Notes under the pieces: model-generated
Told to the model about the DNA's origin: nothing
The model's database searches: none
What the model saw: the letters and a program-made list of their open reading frames with translations, nothing else
Shown here: one piece after another, positions 8,915 through 18,900 of the stretch
How positions within the stretch are numbered: position 1 is the first letter of the stretch
How the letters are laid out: every line of letters begins with the position of its first letter
Translations under genes and position numbers: made by a program
Assembly: GCF_002163625.1 (NCBI RefSeq)
Contig: NZ_CP020892.1
Span: 3,100,001 to 3,164,000, forward strand
DNA length: 64,000 nucleotides
Reading direction: 5' to 3'
Origin: Pseudomonas sp. M30-35
GTDB taxonomy: Bacteria; Pseudomonadota; Gammaproteobacteria; Pseudomonadales; Pseudomonadaceae

Positions 8915-10357
8915 ATGCTCAAACAACTGCGCCAGTTAGCCATTGTCAGTTTGTTATTACCACTTTCTTTACCTCTGTCCGCCGCCGTCAACTCCAGTAT
9001 TCCGACCAAAGTTGAACAGGCACTTAAAGCGAACAAGGTCAGTCCAAAATCACTTTCTTTAGTCACTATTCCGCTCAATGGCCCGGGTAATAGCACCTAT
9101 TTCAACGCTGATATTTCGGTCAACCCAGCGTCCACAATGAAGTTGATTACCACCTTTGCCGCACTGGAGTTGCTCGGCCCGAATTACCAGTGGGCGACCA
9201 GTTTTTACACCGACGGCACATTGAGCAACGGCGTACTCAAGGGCAACTTATATTTCAAAGGCGGCGGCGACCCGAAGATGAACATGGAGAAGCTGTGGCT
9301 GCTTCTACGTGACCTGCGGGCCAACGGTGTAACGCGCATTACTGGTGATCTGGTGCTCGACCGCAGCTATTTCATCCAGCCGCAGCTACCGGCGTTCAAT
9401 GATGACTCAGGCAACAGCTATAAGCCTTATCTGGTTGCGCCCGATGCGCTGCTCATTAACTTCAAGGCACTGCGCTTTATTGCTCACTCAGAAAGCGGCC
9501 GAGTGCAGATCACCACTGAGCCACCGATTGCGGGCGTGCGTGTTGAAAATCGAGTGACGGCGCTTAAATCCGGCAAGTGTCCTTCATGGCGCGATGGTAT
9601 TCGCTTCACTCCAACGCCAACTGCAACCGGCTTTACAGTTGCGGCTGAAGGCAAGCTAGCAGAAGGTTGCACCACCCAGAGTTACATCTCACTGCTCGAC
9701 CAGCCGAGCTATGCCGCAGGCATCGTGCGTGCTCTGTGGAAGGAGTTAGGTGGCAGCATTGACGGCAAGGATCGCCAAGCGCCGGTGCCGAGCAAAGCCC
9801 GTCTGCTCAGCCGTGCTTATTCACCTGATCTGACGGAAATCATCCGTGACATCAATAAGTACAGTAACAACACCATGGCTCGCCAGTTGTTCCTGAGTAT
9901 TGGTGCCAAGTTCCGCACCAGTGCAGACCCAGATGATGCTAAAGCCGCCCAGCGGGTAATCCGTGCATGGCTCTCACGCAAAGGCATTACGGCCTCACAG
10001 TTGGTGATGGAGAATGGTTCTGGACTGTCGCGCGCCGAACGTATCAGCGCCCGCGAGATGTCGAAGATTCTACAGGCCGCCTGGAACAGCCCTTATTCAG
10101 CTGAATTCATCAGCTCGATGCCATTGGCAGGCAAAGACGGGACCATGCGCAGGCGCCTGCGTAATACACCGATGGCTGGGGAGGCGCATATCAAAACTGG
10201 TACCTTAAACAACGTACGCGCGATTGCCGGCTTCAGTCGTGACAATAAAGGCAAAACGTGGGCGGTCGTCGCGATCATCAATGATCCAAAACCCTGGGGC
10301 GCATCATCAGTGCTCGACCGAGTATTGCTGGAACTGCAAAAGCAGCCAGCGCGCTAA
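8915..10357 (+). CDS. dacB: D-alanyl-D-alanine carboxypeptidase/endopeptidase (PBP4)
   Basis: A 480-residue periplasmic enzyme of the class C low-molecular-mass penicillin-binding proteins. It trims the terminal D-Ala of peptidoglycan stem peptides and cleaves D-Ala-mDAP cross-links. A signal peptide ends near residue 24 (cleavage after LSAA). The three active-site motifs are present: STMK (about residue 72), SNN (in KYSNNTMA) and KTG (in IKTGTLNN). The long spacing between the first and second motifs fits the extra domains of PBP4. The gene ends at a strong bidirectional terminator. In P. aeruginosa dacB inactivation is known to induce AmpC beta-lactamase, but no ampC is seen here. Confidence 0.95.
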   Translation: MLKQLRQLAIVSLLLPLSLPLSAAVNSSIPTKVEQALKANKVSPKSLSLVTIPLNGPGNSTYFNADISVNPASTMKLITTFAALELLGPNYQWATSFYTDGTLSNGVLKGNLYFKGGGDPKMNMEKLWLLLRDLRANGVTRITGDLVLDRSYFIQPQLPAFNDDSGNSYKPYLVAPDALLINFKALRFIAHSESGRVQITTEPPIAGVRVENRVTALKSGKCPSWRDGIRFTPTPTATGFTVAAEGKLAEGCTTQSYISLLDQPSYAAGIVRALWKELGGSIDGKDRQAPVPSKARLLSRAYSPDLTEIIRDINKYSNNTMARQLFLSIGAKFRTSADPDDAKAAQRVIRAWLSRKGITASQLVMENGSGLSRAERISAREMSKILQAAWNSPYSAEFISSMPLAGKDGTMRRRLRNTPMAGEAHIKTGTLNNVRAIAGFSRDNKGKTWAVVAIINDPKPWGASSVLDRVLLELQKQPAR

Positions 10358-10381
10358 ACAATACTTAGCCCCGCAACAATA

Positions 10382-10408
10382 AAAAGGCCACGCTTAGCGT
10401 GGCCTTTT
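10382..10408. terminator. Bidirectional terminator between dacB and rlmKL
   Basis: A perfect 12-base stem (AAAAGGCCACGC / GCGTGGCCTTTT) with a TTA loop has A and T runs on its two sides, so it can terminate both convergent genes. Confidence 0.92.
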
Positions 10409-10431
10409 ACGTGGTTTAGGCAGTTAAGCGC

Positions 10432-12678
10432 TTAGCCGCGTGCGGTGATACGCCAGGCGCGGTGGATTTTGCTGTTGCGGGCAAAGTCCGGGTCCAGGGT
10501 CGAGGCGGTGATCTCTTCAACGTTGTAGCGCGCAGACAGTGTTTCATCGAGGATGAACTTACGGAAGTTGTTGGAGAAATACAGCACCCCGCCACTGGCC
10601 AGGCGCGCCATTGCCAAATCCAGCAAGGCAACGTGATCACGCTGGATATCAAAGATACCTTCCATGCGCTTGGAGTTGGAGAACGTCGGCGGATCAATGA
10701 AGATCAACTCGTATTCGTTACGATCTTCCTCCAGCCAAGCCATGACATCGCCCTGCTCCAGCTTGTTTTTGTCAGAGAAGCCGTTGAGCGACAGGTTACG
10801 CCGCGCCCAATCCAGATAGGTCTTCGACAAATCAACGCTGGTGGTGCTGCGTGCACCGCCTTTGGCTGCATGAACAGAAGCGGTGGCGGTGTAGCAATAC
10901 AGGTTGAGAAAACGCTTACCCGCCGCCTCACGCTGAATCCGCAGACGTAGTGGACGGTGATCGAGAAACAAACCGGTATCGAGGTAGTCCGTCAGGTTAA
11001 CCAAGAGTTTAACGTCGCCTTCGGTCACTTCCATGAACTGACCTTGAGCACTCTGGCGCTGGTACTGCTTGGCCCCGCTCTGTCGCTCACGTCGCTTGAT
11101 AACGACTTTGCTCTTGTCGACGTTTAACGCCTGCGGGATCGCCGCCAGCGCATCAAACAGTCGCGCCTGAGCCTTCTCTGGATCGATGGAGCGCGGCGCA
11201 GCATATTCCTGCACATGCACCCAGTCACCATAGAGATCGATAGCCAGCGCGTACTCAGGCATATCTGCGTCATACAACCGATAGCATTGGATGCCTTCTT
11301 TACGCGCCCACTTGCTCAATTGCTTGAGGTTCTTTTGCAGGCGGTTAGCAAACATCTGCCCGCCTTCGCTCAAACGAGCCTGCTCGACTGGAGCGGGTGC
11401 AGGCGTTGCGGACTTGGCCGCAACCACTGGGGTTACGCTGGCCTCCAACTCACTTTGCTCACGCTCGCGTTCGCGCTGCTCAGGTGTACGCCGTTCACCC
11501 GTAACAAACTGCTCAGGTTGAACCTTGATCAACAGCAACTTGCAGGGCAAGGCACCGTTCCAGAACGCGTATTGCTTGTGGCTGCGGATACCCATGCGCT
11601 TGCCCAGATCTGGCGCGCCAGTAAATACCGCGGCCTCCCAGCCCATACAGGCCTGGCGCAGACGCTCGCCAAGATTCTGATAGAGATACAACAAGCTGGC
11701 TTCGTCACCCAGACGCTCACCGTACGGAGGGTTACTGATGACCAAACCTTTTTGGTTCTGATCCGGACGCGGCTCGAAGGTGGCCACCTCGCCCTGATAA
11801 ACCTTGATCCAGTGACTCAAACCCGCACGATCAATGTTGTTCTTGGCTGGCTGAATCAAACGTGGATCCGCTTCGTAACCACGAATCCACAGCGGCGGCT
11901 TGGCCATACCAATGTCCGCACGTTCTTGCGCTTCAGCCTGCAATTTCTTCCAGATCGCTGGCACATGTCCCAGCCATTGGCTAAAGCCCCACTGTTCGCG
12001 AGTCAGGTTCGGCGCCACGTCAGCCGCCATCATTGCCGCCTCGACCAAAAACGTACCAACACCGCACATTGGGTCAGCCAGCGCGCCGCCTTCAGCAGCG
12101 ATGCGCGGCCAGCCAGCGCGGATCAACACCGCTGCTGCAAGGTTTTCTTTGAGTGGTGCAGCACCTTGCTGCAGGCGATAACCGCGCTGATGCAGGCTAT
12201 GCCCGGACAGATCAAGCGAGAGAATTGCTTCGCCGCGATCAAGACGCAGATGAATCCGTAAATCAGGATTAAGTTTATCCACCGAGGGACGCGTGCCGTC
12301 CTTTTGGCGCAGCTTGTCGACGATCGCATCCTTGACCTTCAGCGCGCCGAAGTGAGTGTTGTCGATGCCCGAACCATTACCACTGAACTCGACTGCCAGG
12401 CTGCCGTTGGGCTCCATGTGCTCGTACCAGTCAACCTCAAGCACGCCTTCATACATGCTTTCGGCATCTTTGACTGGGAACCGCTTAAGCACCAGTAGCA
12501 CCCGGTTAGCCAACCGAGACCACAAGCACAAGCGATATGCAGTCTCGATTTGAGCAAAACCGCGCACCGCAGAAGTATGTTCACGTACCTCTTCGAGACC
12601 AAGTGTGCTGGCCTCTTCAAGGAGTAACCCTTCAAGACCTTTTGGGCACGTAAGGAAGAGTTCGTAACGATCCGACAT
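10432..12678 (-). CDS. rlmL: Bifunctional 23S rRNA (guanine) methyltransferase RlmKL
   Basis: A 748-residue fusion of two SAM-dependent methyltransferases. In E. coli the RlmL half makes m2G2445 and the RlmK half makes m7G2069 of 23S rRNA. The N-terminal part contains a THUMP region (about 45-155) and the RlmL domain with DPMCGVGT and NPPY (Asn316). The C-terminal RlmK half has the SAM-binding segment FLNLYCYTATAS and a DPPTFSNS motif (Asp662). Residues about 400-440 form a charged and Ala/Pro-rich linker. Length fits the fused gammaproteobacterial form. It is divergent from rmf, so genes for ribosome modification and hibernation share an intergenic region. Confidence 0.95.
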   Translation of the reverse strand: MSDRYELFLTCPKGLEGLLLEEASTLGLEEVREHTSAVRGFAQIETAYRLCLWSRLANRVLLVLKRFPVKDAESMYEGVLEVDWYEHMEPNGSLAVEFSGNGSGIDNTHFGALKVKDAIVDKLRQKDGTRPSVDKLNPDLRIHLRLDRGEAILSLDLSGHSLHQRGYRLQQGAAPLKENLAAAVLIRAGWPRIAAEGGALADPMCGVGTFLVEAAMMAADVAPNLTREQWGFSQWLGHVPAIWKKLQAEAQERADIGMAKPPLWIRGYEADPRLIQPAKNNIDRAGLSHWIKVYQGEVATFEPRPDQNQKGLVISNPPYGERLGDEASLLYLYQNLGERLRQACMGWEAAVFTGAPDLGKRMGIRSHKQYAFWNGALPCKLLLIKVQPEQFVTGERRTPEQREREREQSELEASVTPVVAAKSATPAPAPVEQARLSEGGQMFANRLQKNLKQLSKWARKEGIQCYRLYDADMPEYALAIDLYGDWVHVQEYAAPRSIDPEKAQARLFDALAAIPQALNVDKSKVVIKRRERQSGAKQYQRQSAQGQFMEVTEGDVKLLVNLTDYLDTGLFLDHRPLRLRIQREAAGKRFLNLYCYTATASVHAAKGGARSTTSVDLSKTYLDWARRNLSLNGFSDKNKLEQGDVMAWLEEDRNEYELIFIDPPTFSNSKRMEGIFDIQRDHVALLDLAMARLASGGVLYFSNNFRKFILDETLSARYNVEEITASTLDPDFARNSKIHRAWRITARG

Positions 12679-12975
12679 GAGAATTTCCAGTGGCTAACGC
12701 CGTTAGTGGCAGGCACGCAAATAATGCACAACCAAAATAAGTGACAAAAAGTCGCAGCGCGACCCTTCGTCTGAATAAATTGCAGTTGCAATCGCGATTG
12801 GTTCGCGATGGCAAATTACCAGTAAAGCAACAGCAAAGCCCCGTAGAGCCTGAGCTGAATCAATGCATGAATGGTCTGACCAAGATGCCTTATGGCCATA
12901 CCATCAAAACTGTTACGCCCTTATGACAAAACGATCATTCCCATGGCTTCACGCATTGGTTAGAAATCTACCTAG
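12679..12975. other. Divergent upstream region of rlmKL and rmf
   Basis: This stretch has no credible gene. It should hold the promoters of both genes. I could not pick a clear -35/-10 pair by eye. The structured rmf leader begins at its right edge. Confidence 0.4.
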
Positions 12976-13107
12976 GTTATCGCCGCAACGGTGATAACAC
13001 AGGAGGCTCGCGACGCCGGCAGCGGACTCCAACGGCAGACCATTTCTGCCTGATCTCACCATGAGATCTACAGGACATAAACAGTCAACAAGTGAGGGCA
13101 ACACCCT
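12976..13107 (+). ncRNA. Structured rmf 5' leader (probable rmf RNA motif)
   Basis: Three hairpins lie in series before rmf: 12976-12998 (10-base arms GTTATCGCCG/CGGTGATAAC, one wobble, loop CAA), 13034-13050 (GGCAGA/TCTGCC) and 13052-13068 (perfect 7-base arms GATCTCA/TGAGATC). A fourth mini-stem, AGGG/CCCT at 13095-13107, includes the Shine-Dalgarno GAGGG. GGA triplets sit at 13002, 13024 and 13073, between and after the main stems. A conserved Pseudomonas RNA named the rmf motif has been described upstream of rmf genes, and this is very probably that element. The exact boundaries and the transcription start are not shown. Confidence 0.65.
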
Positions 13108-13323
13108 ATGAGAAGACTTAAGCGTGATCCTTTAGAAAAAGCCTTTTTACGCGGCTATCAATACGGTATTCATGGTAAATCACGAGAGCTTTGTCCATTC
13201 ACCCTTGCATCAGTTCGCCAAGCTTGGTTAAACGGCTGGCGAGAGGGCCGCGGAGACAACTGGGACGGTTTAACAGGCACTGCCGGAATCCATCGCCTCA
13301 ACGAACTTAATGCTGTCGGCTAA
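13108..13323 (+). CDS. rmf: Ribosome modulation factor
   Basis: A 71-residue basic protein that, with HPF, converts 70S ribosomes into inactive 100S dimers in stationary phase. The N-terminal MRRLKRDPLEKAFLRGY and the following YGIHGKSRELCP segment are hallmarks of the family, as is the WLNGWREG helix. The start is fixed by homology and by the GAGGG site 9 bases upstream. The gene has its own structured leader and a strong terminator, so it is monocistronic and probably controlled by growth rate at both transcription and mRNA levels. Confidence 0.96.
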   Translation: MRRLKRDPLEKAFLRGYQYGIHGKSRELCPFTLASVRQAWLNGWREGRGDNWDGLTGTAGIHRLNELNAVG

Positions 13324-13380
13324 CACCAGGACATAACCGACTCAACCAAGCACGCCCCAATCGGGCGGCGGGCTAAGCCC

Positions 13381-13407
13381 AAGGGGCTCCTTTTAAGGAG
13401 CCCCCTT
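13381..13407. terminator. Terminator between rmf and pyrD
   Basis: A GGGGCTCCTT/AAGGAGCCCC stem (10 pairs, 2-base loop in the fully paired form) is followed by CTTTAATT on the plus strand and preceded by AA. It lies between the convergent genes and can serve both. Confidence 0.85.
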
Positions 13408-13415
13408 TAATTGGC

Positions 13416-14444
13416 TCAACCTTTTTTCGGCAACCCAGCAATCGCATCGACCGCTTCGCGAATCAATGCAGGGCCTTTGTAAATAAAGCCTGAGTAAATT
13501 TGCACCAAACTGGCACCGGCCGCGATTTTCTCGGCAGCATGCTTGCCTTCAGTGATGCCCCCCACCGCAATAATCGGCAAACGCCCAGCCAACTCACCGG
13601 CTAACACCTTGACGATGTGCGTGCTTTGCTCACGTACCGGTGCGCCAGACAATCCGCCAGCCTCATCGGCATGCTCAAGGCCTTTAATTCCATCACGCGA
13701 GAGCGTGGTGTTAGTTGCGATGACCGCATCCATTCCGGTGTCAATCAGCGCCTTGGCCACTTCCACGGTTTCTTCATCAGTCATGTCTGGAGCGATTTTG
13801 ATCGCCAGCGGCACACGTTTACCGTGAACCTGGGCCAGATCTTCCTGACGCTGACGCAGCGCTTCGAGCAACTGTTTGAGCGAGTCACCGAACTGGAGAC
13901 TGCGCAGCCCCGGCGTGTTTGGGGAGCTGACATTGACGGTGACATAACTGGCGTGGCGATAAACCTTGTCCAGGCAAAGCAGATAATCATCCACTGCACA
14001 CTCGACCGGGGTATCGAAGTTCTTACCGATATTGATACCCAACACGCCCTTGTACTTAGCCGCTTGCACACGGGCCAGCAAGTGATCAACGCCTTGGTTG
14101 TTGAACCCCATGCGATTGATGATGCCCTCGGCCTCTGGCAGACGAAACAAACGCGGCTTCGGATTACCTGGCTGAGGACGCGGCGTCACGGTGCCCACCT
14201 CGACAAAGCCAAAACCCAGCTGGGCGAAACCATCTATTGCATCGCCATTTTTATCAAGCCCCGCCGCCAGACCTACAGGGTTAGCGAACTGCAACCCCAT
14301 GACATTGACCGGCAAGCTCGCTGGCGCCTTGGTCAACAGGCCATTGAGGCCCAAACGGCCACCAGAGCCGATCAGATCAATAGACAATTCGTGGGAGGTT
14401 TCAGCGGAAAGCTTAAACAGCAGCTCGCGGGCCAAGTTATACAT
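13416..14444 (-). CDS. pyrD: Dihydroorotate dehydrogenase, class 2 (quinone)
   Basis: A 342-residue FMN enzyme of pyrimidine synthesis that oxidises dihydroorotate to orotate with ubiquinone. The N-terminal amphipathic helix ([15 protein letters not shown]), which docks at the inner membrane, marks class 2. The barrel carries [11 protein letters not shown] with the catalytic serine and the FMN-phosphate loop near AVGGITEG. Full length for the family. It stands apart from other pyr genes, as is usual in Pseudomonas. Confidence 0.96.
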   Translation of the reverse strand: MYNLARELLFKLSAETSHELSIDLIGSGGRLGLNGLLTKAPASLPVNVMGLQFANPVGLAAGLDKNGDAIDGFAQLGFGFVEVGTVTPRPQPGNPKPRLFRLPEAEGIINRMGFNNQGVDHLLARVQAAKYKGVLGINIGKNFDTPVECAVDDYLLCLDKVYRHASYVTVNVSSPNTPGLRSLQFGDSLKQLLEALRQRQEDLAQVHGKRVPLAIKIAPDMTDEETVEVAKALIDTGMDAVIATNTTLSRDGIKGLEHADEAGGLSGAPVREQSTHIVKVLAGELAGRLPIIAVGGITEGKHAAEKIAAGASLVQIYSGFIYKGPALIREAVDAIAGLPKKG

Positions 14445-14590
14445 GGGCAGGCTCAGCTCGATTGGTCAGAGTTTGAAAGGCAGTGATTATACAGGCCATA
14501 CGCACAGCTAGCGACCCAAAAACCTCTAGCCGTAGCAGCGCTGCGGGATGCTCATTGAAAGCGCACGGCCGGGCCTGCAGAGTTGGGGGG

Positions 14591-14812
14591 TTAGCTCAAA
14601 CGGCGTAAACTCAGCAACTTGCCGAATTCATTGAACTCGATTTCAAATACGCCATTAACCCCCAAGTGAGTTACGAACGGGCGCAAGTGATGGATGGGTA
14701 GGTTAACGCGCTGCCCCTCGCGACTGGTCAGCAGCAGACGACTTGCATCACCTTGGTAATACAACTGAAGCGACTGCCTAGATAGCGCAATATCCAGTAG
14801 CAAGCTAGGCAT
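14591..14812 (-). CDS. DUF2835 family protein
   Basis: A 73-residue protein beginning MPSLLLDIALSRQ. The pattern of alternating hydrophobic residues, the YYQG motif and the FNEFGKLLSLRRL ending match the small DUF2835 family of gammaproteobacteria, whose function is unknown. An upstream ATG at 14842 is in frame, but the one at 14812 has a strong AAGGAG directly before it and gives the usual family length. It is divergent from the next gene and follows pyrD in the same direction after about 145 bases. Confidence 0.75.
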   Translation of the reverse strand: MPSLLLDIALSRQSLQLYYQGDASRLLLTSREGQRVNLPIHHLRPFVTHLGVNGVFEIEFNEFGKLLSLRRLS

Positions 14813-14952
14813 GGAGGCTCCTTCATGATGGTTTCGACACACACAGAGTTTAATCCACCTGAGCGGCCCGACGTTTTAGGCTGCAAACCCCGTGCAGCAA
14901 GCCTGCGAGTCTGCCACACTTGCTCTGGCGCACACAGAGTATGTAACTGGCT

Positions 14953-15834
14953 ATGACCCCGCACGACCCAAACAGCACAATCAGCTCTCGTCTCACAGCC
15001 CTCGCCCAGCGATTGGGTCTTATAGGTCGTGGACCGCGACAAATCCTTGAGCGCGCCAGTGCTTTAAAGCTTCCTTTCAATGATATCCCCAAGCGTGAAT
15101 ACAGCATTAGCTGGGAGCAAGGCATCCCCTGGCATTATCTACTCGACCTGCCGCGCAGCGCCTTGTCCGGCCCCGTGCAAGAAGACAAAGCCCATGCGCG
15201 ATCAATGCTCCTCAAAGTGGTTAAAGTTGAGCAGCAAGCGCTAAGTGCTTTTGACTTGCGCAAGGTTGATGGCCTCGCCAGCTGTCCAACCAAACACGCC
15301 CTGTTGAACAGCTTCGAGCAATTGGCCGCCACTGACTATTGCCGCCAGGCGCGGATTATCAGCTACAAAGACTTCGTCAGAACCATCAGCCTCGCCTTGC
15401 CACGCTTCCTCGCTGGCGAAACCGTAAACCTGCAGCAAGCCAGCTGGCAGGGCGACCGGATATTCTGGGCAGGCGACGCCAATGGCGATGCATTTGCCAG
15501 TGCGATTGCTTATGCCAGACGACGCGAACTCGAAGTCAGCCTTCCCGCACGCATGACCAGTTATCAATTGAGCAGTGAAGGCTTGAGCGAACTGAACCAG
15601 CACTATCATGCGCTGGCGATGCCCGCTGCGGCGTGGAGTCATGCAGATTTTATGGCGCTATTGCTCGAAGCACCCTATTCACGACTCGCATTCAGCGGCC
15701 GTTCTGGCGCCACCGAAATACTCCTGCTACCCAAACAGTCCGCTGAAGCCACAGCGCTGGGCGAAGGCTTGCTCATCGCCGGGGCCACTGACGTAGCGGC
15801 GCATCTACAGAAGCTTAGCAGCCCTCAAAACTGA
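14953..15834 (+). CDS. Conserved uncharacterised protein (DUF6685-like)
   Basis: A 293-residue soluble protein that I do not recognise with confidence. It resembles a pseudomonad protein of unknown function, possibly the DUF6685 family. It has a basic N-terminal part, a central SWQGDRIFWAGDANGDAF segment (about 168-186) and no membrane helix or signal peptide. It is a single-gene unit between divergent DUF2835 and convergent gdhB, ending at a strong shared terminator. In P. aeruginosa a similar position is followed by genes leading to the pel cluster, which is absent here. No function can be assigned. Confidence 0.7.
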   Translation: MTPHDPNSTISSRLTALAQRLGLIGRGPRQILERASALKLPFNDIPKREYSISWEQGIPWHYLLDLPRSALSGPVQEDKAHARSMLLKVVKVEQQALSAFDLRKVDGLASCPTKHALLNSFEQLAATDYCRQARIISYKDFVRTISLALPRFLAGETVNLQQASWQGDRIFWAGDANGDAFASAIAYARRRELEVSLPARMTSYQLSSEGLSELNQHYHALAMPAAAWSHADFMALLLEAPYSRLAFSGRSGATEILLLPKQSAEATALGEGLLIAGATDVAAHLQKLSSPQN

Positions 15835-15872
15835 CTGAACCTCTCTGGTTTCAGCACCTCTGATTTCAGCCA

Positions 15873-15903
15873 TTAAAAAACCCGCACTTGGCGGGTTTTT
15901 TAA
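15873..15903. terminator. Strong bidirectional terminator before gdhB
   Basis: A perfect 13-base stem (TTAAAAAACCCGC / GCGGGTTTTTTAA) with loop ACTTG lies between convergent genes. The A/T runs give a T tract for both directions. Confidence 0.95.
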
Positions 15904-15919
15904 TCACATCAACAATCGC

Positions 15920-18900
15920 TTAGTTAGTGCTGCTGGTTTGCGCCAAGTCCATCAACTCACGATTAGCAACGGCATACATTGCGTAATCGGTCGTTGTAGC
16001 GGCACGTAGCTCAGCCAGCATAAACTTCCAACGCTCGACCATACGGCGATGCTCCTCTACCCAGACCTGAACACGCGCCTCGATTTCGGCAGGTGCATTA
16101 GTCATTTGCAGCACCGATACGGTGATCGCACGCTGCTGCCAGTCGAGATCATCACGGAAAGCTTCACGGGCCAGCCCTTGCCAGTTAGTTTCAACTGGCA
16201 AGCTATTGATCTGCTGCAAGTACCATGAAAGCTCCAAGCTATCACCAATGGCAAAGTAAGCCTCGGCTACCCGCGCCGGTTCTTGCCCGGTTACATCCGA
16301 AGCCTCAATGATTGGCAACAGGGTGTAAAGCTGGCTTGTGCCTGCAACCACACGCGCCAACTCCTCTGGTACGCCCGCCTCTACATAAGACTGGAAGCGC
16401 GCCAACCATTGCTCACGGGCAGGCCCCTCAAGCAGATCGTCCAAGCTCAAGGCCAAGGCCTCTACACGTGGCGCAAAGTGGGCAACATCACGCGCAGCAT
16501 CTAGATCGTTACGACGGCTACGCAAGAACCAGCGAGTTGCACGCCGGCCCAGACGCATCAGCTCGTCCATCATCTGCAATTGCAGCTCAGCCGGGACTTT
16601 GTGATCAAGCGCTTCGATCTGCTTCCACCAGCGCGGCAGATGGAATACATCACGTACGATCACATAAGCACCCGCCACATTGGCCGAACTCATGCCAGTG
16701 GAGTCCTTCAGGCGCTGAACGAAGGTGATCCCCATGTGGTTGACCAGATCGTTGGCAATCTGCGTGCTGACAATTTCACGCTTGAGACGGTGACGACGCA
16801 TAGACTCGCCAAACTTGTCGGCCAGCAACGCTGGGAAAGCACTCTCCATTTCACGCGCCAGATACTCATCATCCGGCACTTGCGAAAGCAGCAGCGACTC
16901 TTTCAAGTCGATCTTGCTGTAAGAGATCAATACCGACAGTTCAGGGCGAGTCAGCCCCAGACCGTTGGCAGTTCGCTCATTGAGTTCATCATCAGAAGGC
17001 AAGAACTCCAGCGCGCGATCCAGCTTGCCAGCAGCTTCAAGCACCAGCATCAAGCGCTTGTACTCGCCGACGTTTTCACGGGCACGGCGAGCAGCCACAG
17101 ACAGTGCCTGCGTCTGCTTGTAATTGTTACCCAGCACCAGCGCGCCTACAGCGTCAGTCATTTCCGCCAGCAGCTTGTTACGCTGCTTGCCCGTCATGTC
17201 GCCCGCAGTCACGGTTTCGTTAAGCAGAATTTTGATATTCACTTCGTGGTCGGAGCAATCCACACCACCGGCGTTATCAATAAAGTCAGTGTTGCTCGAG
17301 CCACCGTGCAGACCGTACTCGACACGGCCCAACTGGGTCATGCCGAGGTTGCCGCCCTCGCCCACGACGCGGGCGCGCAGCTCACGGCCGTCAACCCGCA
17401 ATACGTCATTCGCTTTATCGCCAACATCGGCATGGCTTTCTTTGCTCGACTTAACGTAAGTGCCAATCCCGCCGTTCCAGATCAGGTCAACCGGCGCTTT
17501 AAGCAGAGCATTGAGCAGCTCAGTCGGCGCCAGCTTGTCTGCATTGATATCGAAGCGTTCTTTCATCTCTGGGCTGATGTCGATGCTCTTGGCGCTGCGC
17601 ATAAAGATGCCGCCACCTGGAGAAATCAGCGAGGTGTCGTAATCCGCCCAGCTTGAGCGCGGCAGATCGAACATGCGACGACGTTCGATAAAGCTTTTTG
17701 CGGTATCCGGGTTCGGGTCGATAAAGATGTGCAAGTGGTTGAACGCCGCCACAACCTGCAATTTATCCGAAAGCAACATGCCGTTGCCGAACACGTCACC
17801 GGCCATGTCGCCGATACCGATTACGGTCGTTGGATCAGTCTGCACATTAATGCCGCGCTCACTAAAGTGACGCTGCACCGACACCCATGCACCCTTGGCA
17901 GTGATGCCCATACCTTTGTGGTCATAACCTGCAGAACCACCCGAGGCAAAGGCGTCGCCTAGCCAGAAGTCATACTCGGCAGCAATGCCGTTTGCGATGT
18001 CGGAGAAGGTTGCCGTGCCTTTGTCGGCCGCCACGACCAGATAGGGATCATCCTCGTCATGCCGCACAACGTTGAGCGGCGGCACAACTTCACCGTCTTT
18101 GAGGTTGTCGGTGATATCGAGCAAACCACTGATAAAGATTCGGTAGCAGGCAATACCCTCAGCCTGAATATCATCACGCGTACCATGCAGCGGCAGGCGA
18201 CGCGGCACGAAACCACCTTTAGCGCCGACCGGCACGATTACCGCATTTTTCACCTGCTGTGCCTTTACCAAGCCCAGCACTTCGGTGCGGTAGTCTTCCT
18301 CACGGTCGGACCAGCGCAACCCACCACGCGCAACTTTGCCACCGCGCAGATGCACACCTTCAACCCTTGGCGAGTAGACGAACACTTCAAACATCGGCAC
18401 TGGCTTAGGAATTTCCGGAACAGCCCGAGGATTCAACTTGAAGCTGAAGTAGGACTTGTACTGACCGTTAGCATCTGTCTGGTAGAAGTTGGTGCGCAAG
18501 GTTGCCTTGATCAGGTCAAGGTAACGGCGCAGGATGCGGTCTTCGTTAAGCACCGCAACATTGTCCAGCGCGCCGATGATGGCTTGCTCAAGCTTCTGCT
18601 GTTTTTCTTCAAGATCTTCGGTGGTGAGTTTGCGCGCCAGATAAAAACGCGTCTTGAACAAGCGCACCAGCTCTTTGGCAATATCCGCATGATTAACCAG
18701 AGTTGCTGCCACATAACTCAGCGAAAAGCCCAGGCGAATCTGCTTTTGGTAACGCGCATATGCGCGCAGTAGCGCTACATCGCGCCACGGCATCGCAGCC
18801 GTCAGCACTAAACGGTTGAAGGCATCGTTCTCGGCATTGCCGCTGACGATGTTGACGAACGCGTCTTGCAGCGTGTCGTTGAGTTGCTGGATATCAACGG

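Noticed and set aside
11215..12261. 348-codon frame antisense to rlmKL
   Set aside because: Shadow of a conserved methyltransferase gene; composition (His, Gln, Arg, Leu) typical of reverse frames here.
16580..17656. 358-codon frame antisense to gdhB
   Set aside because: Lies wholly inside the conserved gdhB catalytic region, with no ribosome site and no recognisable domain.
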